From: Meconema thalassinum
Taxonomy: Eukaryota; Arthropoda; Insecta; Orthoptera; Tettigoniidae
Direction: 5' to 3'
Length of the DNA stretch: 64,000 nt
Assembly (NCBI GenBank): GCA_946902985.2
Contig: OX336397.1
Location: 151,211,890-151,275,889 of the forward strand
Position 1 is the stretch's first letter; the number at the start of each line of letters is the position of its first letter. The notes below the pieces were generated by a model. It was not told where the DNA came from and searched no databases. It saw only the letters and a program-made list of their open reading frames with translations. A program made the position numbers and the translations under genes. Shown here piece after piece: positions 53,536-64,000 of the stretch.

Positions 53536-55664
53536 TTAATACCCGCGTGGCTTTAGACGGCAATGGGAATGTTAATATCAAGGTTTTAGTATACGTTACA
53601 GAGGTGGCCAAATTACAGTATTATGGAAAAGTTGAATAGAACCAAATTGTTTTGAAAATTAAGATACAGTGCATAAAAATGGCAGATTTTGTTTGAGTCC
53701 TAGTCTCGGTTGCAGGTCATGTTTTTGATTTATTTTGCCATGTATTCACCAAATGAGCTACAAGAGATCTTTTACGAACCTACATCATATGCATTTACAC
53801 ATTTTTTGCTCCTTTAACTTGAAAGCGCTTTTATCTGTCAATCTGTAAGGAAGCAAAACGGTGTGGCGTCGAAACTTACCCTGTCCCAAAATTAAATCTG
53901 TCGTCGTTTCTTCTTCTGTTACGAATAGTGTAAGGCATAAATAAATATAATATAATTAAATTGAAGGAATTATTTCTCAGAAAGTTATCTAGCCTACTGG
54001 AAATCATTAATTTAATTAATTTCCAGCTGCGTTAGCTTAATTGGCGGTCAAGACTGATCTGGTTAGGATTTCACATTCTCTTAATCAAAATACAGGATAT
54101 TATTATTCATTATTCATTATTGAAGATTTTGTGAGCCAATTAGCAATAATGAATTTGGTTATATTTAGCTTTATCATAATTATTTGGCCACCTGTGTAAA
54201 TACAGCTGTTAAGGGTAAGGGAAGCAGAGGTAAGCCTGGGAGTAGATGCATTGAGTCAGAGTTATATATCTTAAAGTGAGAGGTTGGGGTTGAGATGTGA
54301 TGAATGTTTAGGTGAGGGTGTGGTTTGTTCGGCCCGATGCCTTTCTCTGACACCAACATCATCAGAGAAATCCATGAGGGATAAAAGAATGAATGTTACC
54401 AACTCGACAGTGGAGGAAGGAAGCGGCCGTGGCCTACGATAATGGACAGTCTCAGCGTTTGCCTGGAGGGATTGTATTGAACCACATCAAGTACTTCAAA
54501 GATTGCTGACATGTATGGAGAATATCATTAAATTGTTTAAATTTTGGTGGAGTTTGTTGATTTTGTTAAATTTATGGATTTTAGTGAATTTGGGTGAGTT
54601 TATTGAATATTGGAGAAATTCCGGTAATTAAATGTGAATTTTATGATAGTTTAGGCAATTATTCTTTAAATAAATAGGATTTGGGTAAATCTGGATAATC
54701 TTTGGAGAAATGTGTGTAAGTGAGGAAATTTAGAGATTGACCGCTCAATAACCCTGTTGTAGGGAAGAAACACAGGAAAATAGAATGCCAGGTAGGAGAA
54801 AGTATATTAGAGCTGTTTGATAATTTTCAATACTTAGGCCGTACATTCTCTCATGATGATTGTGTTGGACGGATATAAAGAGTCGAGGTGTATAAAAGCT
54901 AATGCAGTTAGTTCTCAAATGGGATCAAAGAAAAGAAGTTAAAGAAAGAAGTTCGTGTAGCGACGAATTCTTTCTAGACGTTTAGTATTTGGAACACCCA
55001 AGCTATATGGAAGTGAGTGAGAGGCAGATTTAGGATATATGATAGAAAACCTAGAGGTATCTGATATGAGGTTAGCACTAATGATTGCTGGGACGAATAG
55101 GTAGTGACAATGGCAGGAGGTGTTTGCATTCTCGTAATGTGAAGTTAGAGGTTAAGTTAGAAATGGGCATGCCTAGAGCCCTAACTTCGCCACAATAAAG
55201 GCACCAATAAATAAATAAATAAAGCTGTTCGTGTGAGCCGACTTAGATGGTGGGTTCTGTGATGAGAATGACAGGAGGCGAGGTTACCTAAGAGGTTAAT
55301 GAATTTTGCTGGAGAGGGTAAGAGTAACAGAGGTAGACCTAGGAGGTGATCGATGAAATCAGAGTTTAACGATCCCAAAGTGAGAGTTTTAGAAGAACAG
55401 GAGGCCTCAGTACTAATTGATAATAGGGGATCATGGAGACAACTCTCTGTCGTCCTATGACGTCATCCACTGCCTCGCTTCCTGATCTCCATACAACCAT
55501 CCACCTGTCGGTACACCTCCATGGGATTGTGGAACCCAGAAATTTGGATAATTGCGAGTTGATTTCGTTTATTTGTGTGGAAATTTTGGGATTTGAGTGA
55601 ATTCTGGTAACATATGGAGGAAAATCTGAGGTATCTAGGTTTATTTAGTGGTAGACCACTTCCA
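53536..55664. other. Unassigned, with a small SINE fragment
   Basis: No gene recognised. 54417-54500 carries GGAAGCGGCCGTGGCCTACG and TTTGCCTGGAGGGATTG, a piece of the SINE family seen at 28003. The stretch 54540-54720 is W/G-rich (GAATTTGGGTGAGTTTATTG-type) and resembles 55550-55650 and, as a loose match, 61300-61470. Confidence 0.4.
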
Positions 55665-55860
55665 GGATGGGTGAGGTCGGAATCGAACCCGCCTCTTCTC
55701 AGTTTTGCCTCACGAGGCTGAGTGGATCCTGTTCCAGTTTTGGCAAAGAAGGAAATCGAACCAGGTCATTTGCAGTGAAAGTCATATTTGTATTTTTAAC
55801 ATTGAATGGAGATGCCATGTTCCCATAAGAACGTGTTTCAAGCGGTGTTGTATGACTTAT
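55665..55860 (-). mobile_element. SINE copy, left of LINE fragment
   Basis: Plus-strand landmarks CCACTTCCAGGATGGGTGAG, GGAATCGAACCCGCCTCTTC, CACGAGGCTGAGTGGATCC and TAACATTGAATGGAGATG. The complement has the B-box GCGGGTTCGATTCCGACC. It is a near-duplicate of 56812-57000 in direct orientation. Confidence 0.65.
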
Positions 55861-56811
55861 TTCCTGTCGTTCCCGTTGGAACATAGGGCATCCACGAAGC
55901 TGCGCCATCTCACTCTGTTGGCCGACATCCTTTTTGCCTCTTTCCACGTCTTTCCCTGTTGTCGCCCCTCTGCCTCTACCGTCCGCCTCCACGAATGCTT
56001 GGGCCTTCCTCTTCTCCTGCTACCCTGGGGATTCCAATCCAGGACTTGCTTCTCAATGGCATTATCAGATTTTCTAAGTGTGTGGCCAATCCACTTCCAT
56101 TTCCTTCTTTTTGTTTGGATTTTAATGTGTTCCTCTGAAGCTCGAACTAACAGCTCCTCATTTGAGATCGTTTCAGGCCAATATATATTCAAAATCCTTC
56201 TGAGACACCTATTAACAAACACCTGTAGTCGACTGGTAATTTGGTTGCTAACTTTCCAAGACTTATACAATAATACTGCCTTGACATTACTTCTAAATAT
56301 CTTTAACTTTGTCGTTGTAGTTATAATTATACTTTTCCAAATCGGATACAGTTGTACGAAGGCACCATTTGCTTTTCTAATTCGTTGCCCTACATCATCA
56401 TCAGTTCCTCCGATCTTAGTCCCTTCGCTTCCAAGGTAAGTAAAACTTCCTACATATTCCAAGTCTTCGTTTTCCAACCTGATAGGGTCCCTTTTCTTCA
56501 CATTTAGCCGCATTGTCTTGGTCTTTGACTTATTAACTGTTAGTTCAAACTTCTTTACTTCTCCGACCATATCTTCCAACTTCGTTTGGGCGTCTCTATA
56601 TGATTCAGACAGCAAGCACACATCATCTGCAAAAACCAAATCCTCTAATCTATCCATAAAACCCCACTGTATTCCCCTTCTTTTTCCTTCTATGGTTCTC
56701 TTCATTATCACATCTACTACCAGTAAAAAGATCAAAGGGGACATAATACAACCCTGTCTAACTCCAGCTTTTATTTCAAAAGGCTCTCTTACTTCTCCTT
56801 CATGACAAACT
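55857..56811 (-). mobile_element. 3' fragment of an RTE-like LINE between two SINE copies
   Basis: One open frame of ~318 LINE codons inside a 368-codon ORF (55857-56963). It begins in the RT palm with IKAGVRQGCIMSPLIFLLV (motif B) and DLVFADDVCLLSES (motif C, FADD intact). FTYLGSEGTKIG, the thumb and C-terminal region WKWIGHTLRK, NPQGSRRRGRPKHSWRR and a terminal WRSFVDALC follow. The open frame extends another ~50 codons upstream into the SINE, giving a chance SINE-LINE fusion. The endonuclease, motif A and the rest are missing. No frame breaks in the LINE part, so the fragment is young. Confidence 0.72.
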
Positions 56812-57000
56812 TGGCCACTTCCAGGGTGGGTGAGGTCGGAATCGAACCCGCCTCTTCTCAGTTTTGCCTCACGAGGCTGAGTGGATCCAGTTACAGTTTT
56901 GGCTGAGAAGGGAATCGCGGTGAAAGTCGTATTTGAATTTTTAACATTGAATGGAGATGGCATGTTCTGATAAGAACGTGTTTAAAGCGGTGTTGTATTC
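56812..57000 (-). mobile_element. SINE copy, right of LINE fragment
   Basis: CCACTTCCAGGGTGGGTGAG through AAGCGGTGTTGTATT repeats the left copy almost base for base, except a short deletion before GCGGTGAAAGTCG. It ends near the shared AAGCGGTGTTGTAT. Confidence 0.65.
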
Positions 57001-57214
57001 CCGCTGAAATGGCATCTGTCTCGGTCTAGGAAACTGGTTGACTAGTTCGCTGTAGAGTGGACATGAAACAATCTCAGCTATCGGCCCCGTGTATTAGCGT
57101 GTACGTTCATTCATTCATTTATTTGCAATGGGGGGAGTGTCCCCCGGTGGCAAATTGGATATACATAACAAATAAATAATTATACATAACAATTCAATAA
57201 CAATTATACAACAA

Positions 57215-60061
57215 TTAAACAGGAGTATTTACACAAATAGTCAGTCTTTTCTTAAACACACCTATATGTTTGGGAAAAGGCTCTAAGACTGCGGCAGGTA
57301 GAGAGTTCCAGTTATCAATGGCACGGTTTACAAACGAATATATACCATAATTTGTTCGCTGTGGTCGGCCCTTAACTTTGAAAGGATGATCGCTCCTACC
57401 CATGTAAGTGGGCTTTCCCAATCGTTTGCTAAGCTCACCCCATGCTGGTTGATTTGTATACGTGTTGTACATAGCGCAGAGTCTAGATTTCATCCTCCTA
57501 GCCTCCAGTGATTCCCATCCAAGTTTCTTTAACTTACGGCTCACACTGCTCCTGGGATTAAAGTCACTGAGCACAAATCTAGCGGCCTTTCTTTGTACCA
57601 TTTCCAACTCATTGATGAGCCCTACTTGATATGGATCCCAAACCGCCGAGACATATTCCAGAATAGGTCTTAAAAGTGACAAATAGCCTAATTCTTTAGC
57701 AGAGGTACTACTTCCTTTTAATACCCTCATTACAAAGTGCAGGGATTTGTAAGCTTTTGAAACTACACATCCTACATGACTACTCCATTTCATATCATTC
57801 CTTACGCGAACGCCCAGATATTAGCAAGAATCTTCTTCTACAAGTATTTCCGAGCCAATGTTATATTGAAAATCCTGCCTCCGCACTTTCCCTATTTTTA
57901 AGAGACTACATTTTCTTGTGTTTATTTTCATTTTATTTTCAATCGCCCACTTATAGACCAGGTTCAGGTCCTCTTGAAGCACTGCATTGTCTTGTGAGTC
58001 ATGTATCTTTCGATATATTACACAATCATCCGCAAACATTCGACAGTCACTGCGAATCCCATTTGGTAAGTCATTTATAAACGCCAAAAATAACAAAGTT
58101 CCGATTACGCTGCCCTGAGGGATACCCGACGTTACGGTAATTTCATCCGAGAATATGCCTTCGACTTTCACTTTCTGTGAACGACCCGTCAAAAATTCTT
58201 GGATCCATAAAATTACTCTTCTATCAATCTTCGTCGAAGCTAATTTATGGAGTAGCATGTCATGCGGCGCGACATCAAATGCCTTCGCAAAATCTATAAC
58301 CACGGCGTCGACTGAAACTCCATGGTCTAACGATTCGCTAATGTCTTGAAAAAGTGATAGCATCTGACTCTCGCATGAGTAACCGTTCCGAAATCCATGT
58401 TGCCTATCATTAAACCATGATAATGTTTCCCACTGTTCCCTCAAGTAGTCGCAAATGAGATGCCCCATCTGTTTACAAACGATGGACGTAAGGCTAACCG
58501 GCCTGTAGTTGCCCAATTCAAGTCTGCTCCCTCCCTTAAATATTGGGACTACCGTAGCTCTTTTCCAGTCATCTGGGATTTGCGCATTGTTTATGGACAC
58601 ATTAAACATCACCTCCAAGTATCGTGCCACGGCCCTACCCCCTAGTTTAAGTACTTCACTAGCAATATTATCAGGACCCTTTGATATATTGAAACGTAGT
58701 TTTTGTATTAGCTTTACAATTGCTGACTGGTTTATTTGGAACAGGGAAGCCCCTGATTCGTCGTTAAGGTCCAACATACAGCTATTGGATTTATTGAACA
58801 CACTACCGTAAAAGACATTTAATTCATTAGCAATGGCCTGTTTCTCAGTAATTAATTTACCTTCACCGGACATTATCATCGACAAATTATTTGGATTTCC
58901 CTTTCTTCTCCTTACATAACTGTAAATTTTTTTCCACCCATCACCTCCCGAACCAAGTAAACCTTGCATATAACTGTCATGAGCAGCCCTCTTTTTTAAA
59001 ACGGGCTCTCTTGATAAGGACTTAAATTTCAACATACTCTTGTCACTATCATGTCTTTTATTGTATAATTTCCTAATTTTCCGTTTTAGACTCCTAATTT
59101 CTCGTGTGTAATACTCAGGATCTGGGTTTTGTTTCAGCAATTTAAATGGGACAAATTTATCAACAGCGCTATTTAAAATTTTCAAAAAGTTAGTCCACAG
59201 GATATTAATGTGATTTCCTTCCGATGCCCATCCTACAAATAGCTCATTCAAATACCCCTGAAACTTGCCCTGATCCGCCCTGCGATACTGGAATATGATC
59301 TTTTTTGCTACATCAGAGTCTAATTTTGTAATGTCATCATATCTTATATTTAATTCAACCCCAGAATGGTCACTAATTCCTGGTACTTTCAGACAGTTAA
59401 TATACAGCTCTACAGGCCTTACGAGATAAACATCTAAGGTATTATTGTCTCTAGTTGGGAAGTCAACTACTTGGGAAAATCCCCCCTCCCTTAAGAATTT
59501 ATTTGCAGCGCTCTGAGCTTGACTACAGCTAGTTGACTCACCAGACCAGTCTACTTTGGGGAGGTTTAAATCTCCAGCAATTATTATGCTCTTTTTCATA
59601 GCATTACCCGTACAAGTTTTATCATACAGTGTTTCGAGGAGAGAAAAGTTATCTTTCGGTGCTCTATACGCCCCTATCACCTGAAGAGGGAATTTATTTC
59701 CTTTATCCGAAATTTGTACACATAACATTTCATGATCCATATCAGCCCACTTTAAGAAACTACCTAAATTTTTGCGCACACAAATAAATAGTCCAACACC
59801 TCGCTTCCCCCGATCCCTTCTGTACATTTCGTAGGTCCCTTGAATTATTTCGCTTCTATTTATGTCCCCATATAACCAAGATTCAGTTGCAATGACAATG
59901 TCCGGAGAATACGTCTCTACAAGATTCCAAAATTCAATTAATTTATTTCCTAAACTCTGACAATTAACCTGCAGTAATCTGAGAGTCTTACCTCTGCAGA
60001 AAATATCTCGAAATAGCTCCTTCTGTTCCCATCGGCTGGCAACCTCTGGACCTGCTCCTCC
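57215..60061 (-). pseudogene. LINE ORF2: EEP endonuclease and reverse transcriptase (one TAA)
   Basis: Directly after the ORF1 TGA and in the same frame: LRLLQVNCQSLGNK (Asn), IVIATESWLYG (Glu), IIAGDLNLPKVDW (Asp/Asn) and PGISDHSGVEL (Asp-His), a complete EEP endonuclease. RT: RFNISKGPDNI, NYRPVSLTSIVCK, RQHGFRNGYS, VVIDFAKAFDVAPHD (motif A), SGIPQGSVIGTLLF (motif B) and MFADDCVIY (motif C). A TAA follows EEDSC near 57823, and the same frame continues with YLGVRVRND and the C-terminal region to 57215. The first ATG (59827) lies inside the endonuclease, downstream of the catalytic Asn. A full ORF2 would thus need readthrough or reinitiation at the ORF1 stop, or the TGA is a mutation. The 668-codon stretch is otherwise intact. 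Confidence 0.8.
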
Positions 60062-61069
60062 TCACAAAAGCCGGCACGAACCGATGACCCTGTCATGTAG
60101 GCTCCCGAGGTTAAAAGCACCCCGTCGATTTAGATGCAGTCCGTCTCGGGCGAAGTCACGGCCACCAATCCAGCAGTCAGCTTCTACGTACACTAATCCC
60201 AGTTGTGCACATACCCAGTCCATGCGGTCGTTTACAGTCTTAACTCGCCTTAACGGAACATCTCCCCGCCGAACAATGCCACTCATAATTTTTGCATTTC
60301 TAAACTTGCTTTTAGCTTTTCTGCCTAGTTCGTAGAGCTCCCCCATGATGTAATCAGCTGTAGCCCTCTTCTTCAAATCGTTCGTCCCAACATGTAGCAA
60401 CAACACTTTAACTTTGTCACAGTCCTCTACATTTGATTGTTCCACTTGTTGGGCAAGCTGGTCAATTTTAATCCCCGGATAACACCGCACTTTCGCACCT
60501 GATTTCCTCTAGATATTCGCACTCCATCGTATCATTGAATCACCCATTATGATAACGTCATCCTCAGTTTGCTCCTGCACACCCTCTTCCACACTGATCC
60601 CAGTAGAAATCCGTTCGGTCACATCCTTCACCGTTTCTTCTGATTCACGAAGCTTTGCTCTAAGTTCCTGTATTATTTGATCCCTTGCTTTGATTTGCAC
60701 CCTCAAACAGTCCGGCGTATCACATACTTTACAAAACCAATTTCCGACATCACAATCCTCCTTCTTGACCTTAATACAGCCGAAGTGAAACCATTTCTCA
60801 CATAGTCCACACTCAACACCATTCTTCAATGTTTTACTGCACATCGAACACTTTAAAGCTGCCACTGGATCATTTTCCTGATTCACATTTGGAGTAACAG
60901 GCCCTGGATTCACTTCCACTCCTCCAATAACTAGCAATGCAGCTATCACTAGGGCTATGAACCACAAGTTGCTAGGTCCCGCACGCACACACACACACCG
61001 GAAATCCCGACTACCCTTCGCATACCACAGTCCGATCCTCGCCCGATAACACTCCAGAGAACAACCCAT
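60062..61069 (-). pseudogene. LINE ORF1: 2A-like peptide, PHD finger, SGNH esterase (split by TAG)
   Basis: Residues 35-50 form a hydrophobic run (LWFIALVIAALLVIGG), followed by GGVEVNPGP at 49-57. A PHD-type finger follows with ligands C74, C77, C87, C90, H95, C98, C113 and C116. A coiled coil spans ~125-155. The esterase begins at VIIMGDSMIRW (block I GDS) and is cut by TAG after SANI. The same frame goes on with VRCYPGIKI, VLLLHVGTNDLKKR (block III GTND) and FARDGLHLNRRG (block V DGLH), to a TGA at 60062. All esterase catalytic residues are present. Start ATG 61069 is the only upstream choice and puts the 2A near the N-terminus, as known for some CR1-like elements. Readthrough of TAG cannot be excluded. 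Confidence 0.75.
60899..60925 (-). other. 2A-like ribosome-skipping motif
   Basis: Codes GGVEVNPGP. The consensus is D(V/I)ExNPGP preceded by a hydrophobic/helical stretch; here the Asp is Gly, while V-E-V-N-P-G-P is intact and the preceding ALVIAALLVIGG is suitable. 2A-like peptides are known at this position in CR1-like elements (first described from sea urchin), where they may act as skipping signals or as part of a signal sequence. The D-to-G change may weaken skipping. Confidence 0.7.
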
Positions 61070-61080
61070 TTCAGCACACC

Positions 61081-61480
61081 TGAGAGCTCGGGAAAAACAC
61101 GACCTTTCACTTTGACTGCCAACTGATAACTCGAAGTACGTAATTCATGTTGGGCGATTGTGACATTTCGGCCATCGGCACCGTGTGGCTAGAAACGTTG
61201 GGCAGCTCGATCATCCACCACGCGTCGTTGGATGTGAGAGGACTTGAGAAATCTTGGTAATTACCCTCCGTCTGGGTGTTAATTTGAAAATTTTTCGGTA
61301 GATCATGGGGGTAAATCTGGGGGATTGATGCGTTTTTGTCAATTCGAAAAATTTTGGGGAAATCTGTGGTTTTGAGGAAATTTAAAGACGTGTTGTTGAA
61401 TTCGTGGGTAAATTTGGAGATACTGTGTAAATTTAGGTAGGGATTGGTGAATTTTGTTAGGTTTGGAGAATATTCGAGAA
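61081..61480. other. Unassigned spacer
   Basis: G/T-rich GAATTTTGGGGAAATCTG-like sequence (61300-61470), loosely similar to 54540-54720. The 170-aa minus ORF (61107-61619) is an artefact of low stop density; no domain is seen. Confidence 0.35.
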
Positions 61481-63400
61481 TTCTTGTTGGAAAGATATGA
61501 ATTCCCGTGCTATGAAAGAGCCTTTGCCTTGCCAAAGCAAATGTCCGAAGAAGAACTAGTGCACTTAAAAACGCATGGAGGACATCCAAAGCTAAAGAGC
61601 TGCAGTATTCAGCGGACAAAGATTCGCGACAGTTCTTCCAAGCAACAAAAGCAGTTTATGGTCCCACCACTTTCGGTAGAAATTCCCTTTGATCCAGTGA
61701 CAAAAGTACACTTCTAAAAGATCAATATTCCATCATGAATAGGTGGAAAGAACATTTTGAAGACCTCTTGAATCAGGATTCAGTTATTGATGAGCAGGTG
61801 TATGCCATATTAGAGGAAGCACCCATCAGGGAAGAACTCTGCTCCTTTCTAACACTAGAAGAAGTTCAGTGTGTTGTTAATCAAGCAAAGCGACACAATG
61901 CCACACGTTGAAATGGTATACCAACTGAAGCTCTCAAAGAAGGAGATGAGGAACTCGTAAGCCACAAACATGATTTTATTATTATTATTTGGAGAACTGA
62001 AAATTTACCTGCTGATCTCAAAGATAGTCTGATAGTTTCCATATTTAAGAAAGGTGATCGGACAGACTGCAAAAACTATCGTGGCATATCATGCTCGAAA
62101 TTTGGCTAATCGTTTCTATTTTTGGTGGAGAAAATACTTCCAGAGAGCCAATGGGGTTTCAGGTCTTCTAGAGGAACCACAAGAGAAATGTAGAGAACAA
62201 AATAGACCTCTTTATATTGCCTTACCAACCAAAAGGCATTTAACTCGATAAACCGTGAAGCTTTATGTAACATTTTAGCACTGTATGGTATTCCACCAAC
62301 ATGTATTACCATCTTACGACTGCTCTACACTGATACGACGGTAACTCATTGGTAACGACTCGGTTGAAGAGCCATTCCATATCAGTACTGGCGTTAAACA
62401 AGGCTGTGTGATTTCCCCTACATTGTTTTCTCTGTACGTTGCCCCTGTCATGCAGCTAGTCATAGACGATCTTCCTTTAGGTATACAAATAACTTACAGG
62501 TTGGATTGAATGCTCTTTAATTTGAGCCGTCTAAAGTCAAGGACTCGAACATCTTCTGATGCATTGGTTGAGTTACAGTACGTAGATGATACAGCAGTAG
62601 TAGCTCAATCAGAGGAACAACTCATTAAAATCTTGAATGCTTTGTCTTCGGCATACAATAAGATTGGTCTCTAAGTTAACACCAGTAAAACCCAGACCCA
62701 CTACCAACCAGCCCTGGAGAAGGATTAGGAAAAGGAAACGTTAATGTCACCATTGATGGAGTGAGCCTTCAAGATGTTATCACCTTCCCTTATCTTGACA
62801 GCACCCTGTCATCAAGTGCTAATATAGATTCCAAAATTCAACACAAGATTAACCGCGCTGGGGCATCCTTTGCAAGTCAAATGTCTAAGTTTTTGACAAC
62901 CATGATGTCAATGCTGCAAAAAATTAGTTGTAGATCTCACCTTACTTTATGGATCTGAATCATGGACATGCTATAGACGACCCCTGAAATAGCTGGAGCA
63001 ATATTACCAGCGATGCTTGAGAAGAATTCTTCATGTGACAAGGCAAAACAGACGTACAAACACCAGCATTCTCGAAGAAGCACAGACTTCTAGTATTGAA
63101 GCCATGATTATAAAACGTCAGCAGATATGGACAGGACAGGTAATCCGCATGCCCAACAATCACATTCCCAAAGTGGTGTTTTGCTCTGAATTAAAATAGG
63201 GTAAACACGCTGTGGGAGGTCAGCGGAAGCGATTCAAAGACGTACTGAAATCTAATATGGAAATGTGTCACATTGATATTCATAACTTGGAGAGCTTAGC
63301 CCTTGTTCCCTCTTCCTGTCTTCGGCATACAAAAAGATTGGTCTCAAAGTAAAACCCAGGCCCTCTACCAACTAGCCCTGGAGAAGGATTAGGAGGCTAC
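61480..63400 (+). mobile_element. Decayed RTE-like LINE, RT part, with an internal duplication
   Basis: Plus-strand fragments in order: linker MNRWKEHFEDLLNQD (61737), LEEVQCVVNQAKRHNATR, then GIPTEAL, FKKGDRTDCKNYRGISC (62047), FHISTGVKQGCVISPTLFSL (motif B, 62370), LQYVDDTAVVAQSEEQL (motif C YVDD, 62572), FPYLDSTLSSSANIDSKIQHKINRAG (62785, cut by motif), and ILHVTRQNRRTN with WTGQVIRMPNNHIPK (63020-63170). Several stops and shifts. TGTCTTCGGCATACAA-AAGATTGGTCTC and GCCCTGGAGAAGGATTAGGA occur twice (62645-62733 and 63316-63392). 5'-truncated; the endonuclease is absent. Confidence 0.68.
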
Positions 63401-63784
63401 ATGAGGCTAAAAATCCACCTGGGTGACTAGTTCCGAGCATCGACTTAATTTCGGTGTATAAATCTATGTCTATGTCCATCATGGTGCAATATATTTTGAA
63501 GGTAACCGCCGACAAACATTAGTGGATAAGAGGCAGCGCAGAAAGGACAGAGTGCTTATTAAAAGAAATGGAAGGAACGCGGATGCGTCACCTGGGACCA
63601 CCTGTCATCACTGCGGCAAATTGTGTGCCTTCCGCATTGAGCTTCATAGTCACCGATGAAGAGACATTCCGGGTTAGATGGCCAACCTACTCGATACGAG
63701 TGTTTGCTATGATGATGGTTAGCTCATCAATAATTTACAAATCGATAATCAATAATAATAAAAACATAAATAAAAAAATCGATA
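63401..63784. other. Unassigned sequence
   Basis: No supported gene; the ORF 63568-63804 has no recognisable domain. Confidence 0.35.
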
Positions 63785-64000
63785 AATCAATTGGAAGAGA
63801 ATAGAAAATGACCAAACGAGGTCAGCAGAGATGGCCCTAGTGCAGGTTGCTGCAAACAATGGTGGAATTTTTTGTAAAATCGCATTAAATTTGGGAAAAA
63901 CCTGTTGCGAAGTTTGGCGAATTCTCGGGATGATGGTACCGGGGGGAGGGGTTTGGAAGCAACTACCATAAGGTTTGAAAAACCCGTCATCTTGGAAGAG
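63785..64000 (-). repeat. Dispersed repeat family A, inverted partial copy
   Basis: CAAACAATGGTGGAATTTTTTGTAAAATCGCATTAAATTTGGGAAAAACCTG is the approximate complement of the CAGGTTTTTCCTAATTTAATTAGATTTAACAC...CCACCATTG block of copies 1 and 2 (37971-38040). It continues off the window edge. Confidence 0.5.

Larger units (their letters stand above)
57107..61080 (-). mobile_element. CR1-like LINE, nearly complete, single frame with three stops
   Basis: Minus strand 61069 to 57215 is one continuous reading frame, interrupted only by TAG (60511-60509), TGA (60064-60062) and TAA (near 57823). There is no frameshift in ~3.85 kb. In order it encodes a hydrophobic N-terminus with a 2A-like motif, a PHD-type finger, a coiled coil, an SGNH esterase, an EEP endonuclease, a reverse transcriptase and a C-terminal region. 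The 3' end has a GC-rich hairpin (GGGGGAGTGTCCCCC on plus, 57133-57147) and a CATT/AATG microsatellite tail (57107-57120). A 3' microsatellite tail plus an esterase fit CR1/L2. The copy is young; the stops are the only lesions I see. Confidence 0.82.

Noticed and set aside
61107..61619. 170-aa minus-strand ORF
   Set aside because: Lies over G/T-rich low-complexity sequence and overlaps the start of a plus-strand LINE remnant; no domain.
1..64000. Host protein-coding genes with introns
   Set aside because: I looked for conserved exons with splice signals; apart from the FLYWCH units, everything with a recognisable domain belongs to mobile elements.

Overview
This window reads as repeat-dense nuclear DNA of an arthropod, most likely an insect with a large genome. 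The reasons are interstitial insect-type TTAGG arrays, non-LTR retrotransposons of at least four kinds, tRNA-derived SINEs, Helitron termini, a Penelope-like endonuclease remnant and no recognisable spliced host gene. The SINE heads and tails remind me of orthopteran/polyneopteran repeats, but that is from memory and I cannot fix the species. There are no bacterial operons, plasmid functions or CRISPR arrays.

Layout. 1-10222: a young LTR retrotransposon on the + strand with very long LTRs (about 3 kb). It has one intact 693-codon ORF and no recognisable pol. 10223-12081: a fold-back element with ~490-bp inverted arms and a core of TTAGG-bearing tandem repeats; the LTR element sits directly against (probably inside) its left arm. 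12.4-14.0 kb: two tandem FLYWCH-type zinc-finger units, at least one broken, around a pyrimidine-rich minisatellite. 14.3-16.4 kb: one well-folded tRNA-Leu-like gene and several decayed tRNA-like relics. 16.7-27.65 kb: tandem arrays. A ~164-bp satellite ends at a Helitron-like 3' terminus and is split by a second, 7.4-kb, apparently non-coding LTR element (minus strand) with a 4-bp target duplication.

27.65-44.5 kb: SINEs, a near full-length CR1/L2-like LINE on + (frameshifted), a GIY-YIG remnant of a Penelope-like element, a 512-bp Helitron, and two decayed RTE-like LINEs on the minus strand. 44.6-57 kb: a second inverted-repeat element, a 160-bp mini-Helitron, a ~290-bp tandem array, a LINE with an RNase H domain, and SINE copies flanking a 3' LINE fragment. 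57.1-61.1 kb: an almost complete CR1-like LINE on the minus strand. It has a 2A-like peptide, a PHD finger, an SGNH esterase, an endonuclease and a reverse transcriptase, all in one continuous frame interrupted by exactly three stop codons. 61.5-63.4 kb: a decayed LINE on +, then a dispersed repeat to the end.

How the parts work together: nothing suggests a host pathway. The genes are parts of selfish elements. Both LTR elements look non-autonomous and would need enzymes in trans; the small Helitrons and SINEs likewise depend on absent partners. The most interesting candidates are the giant-LTR element with its unrecognised acidic/coiled-coil protein and the 2A-PHD-esterase-EN-RT single-frame LINE.
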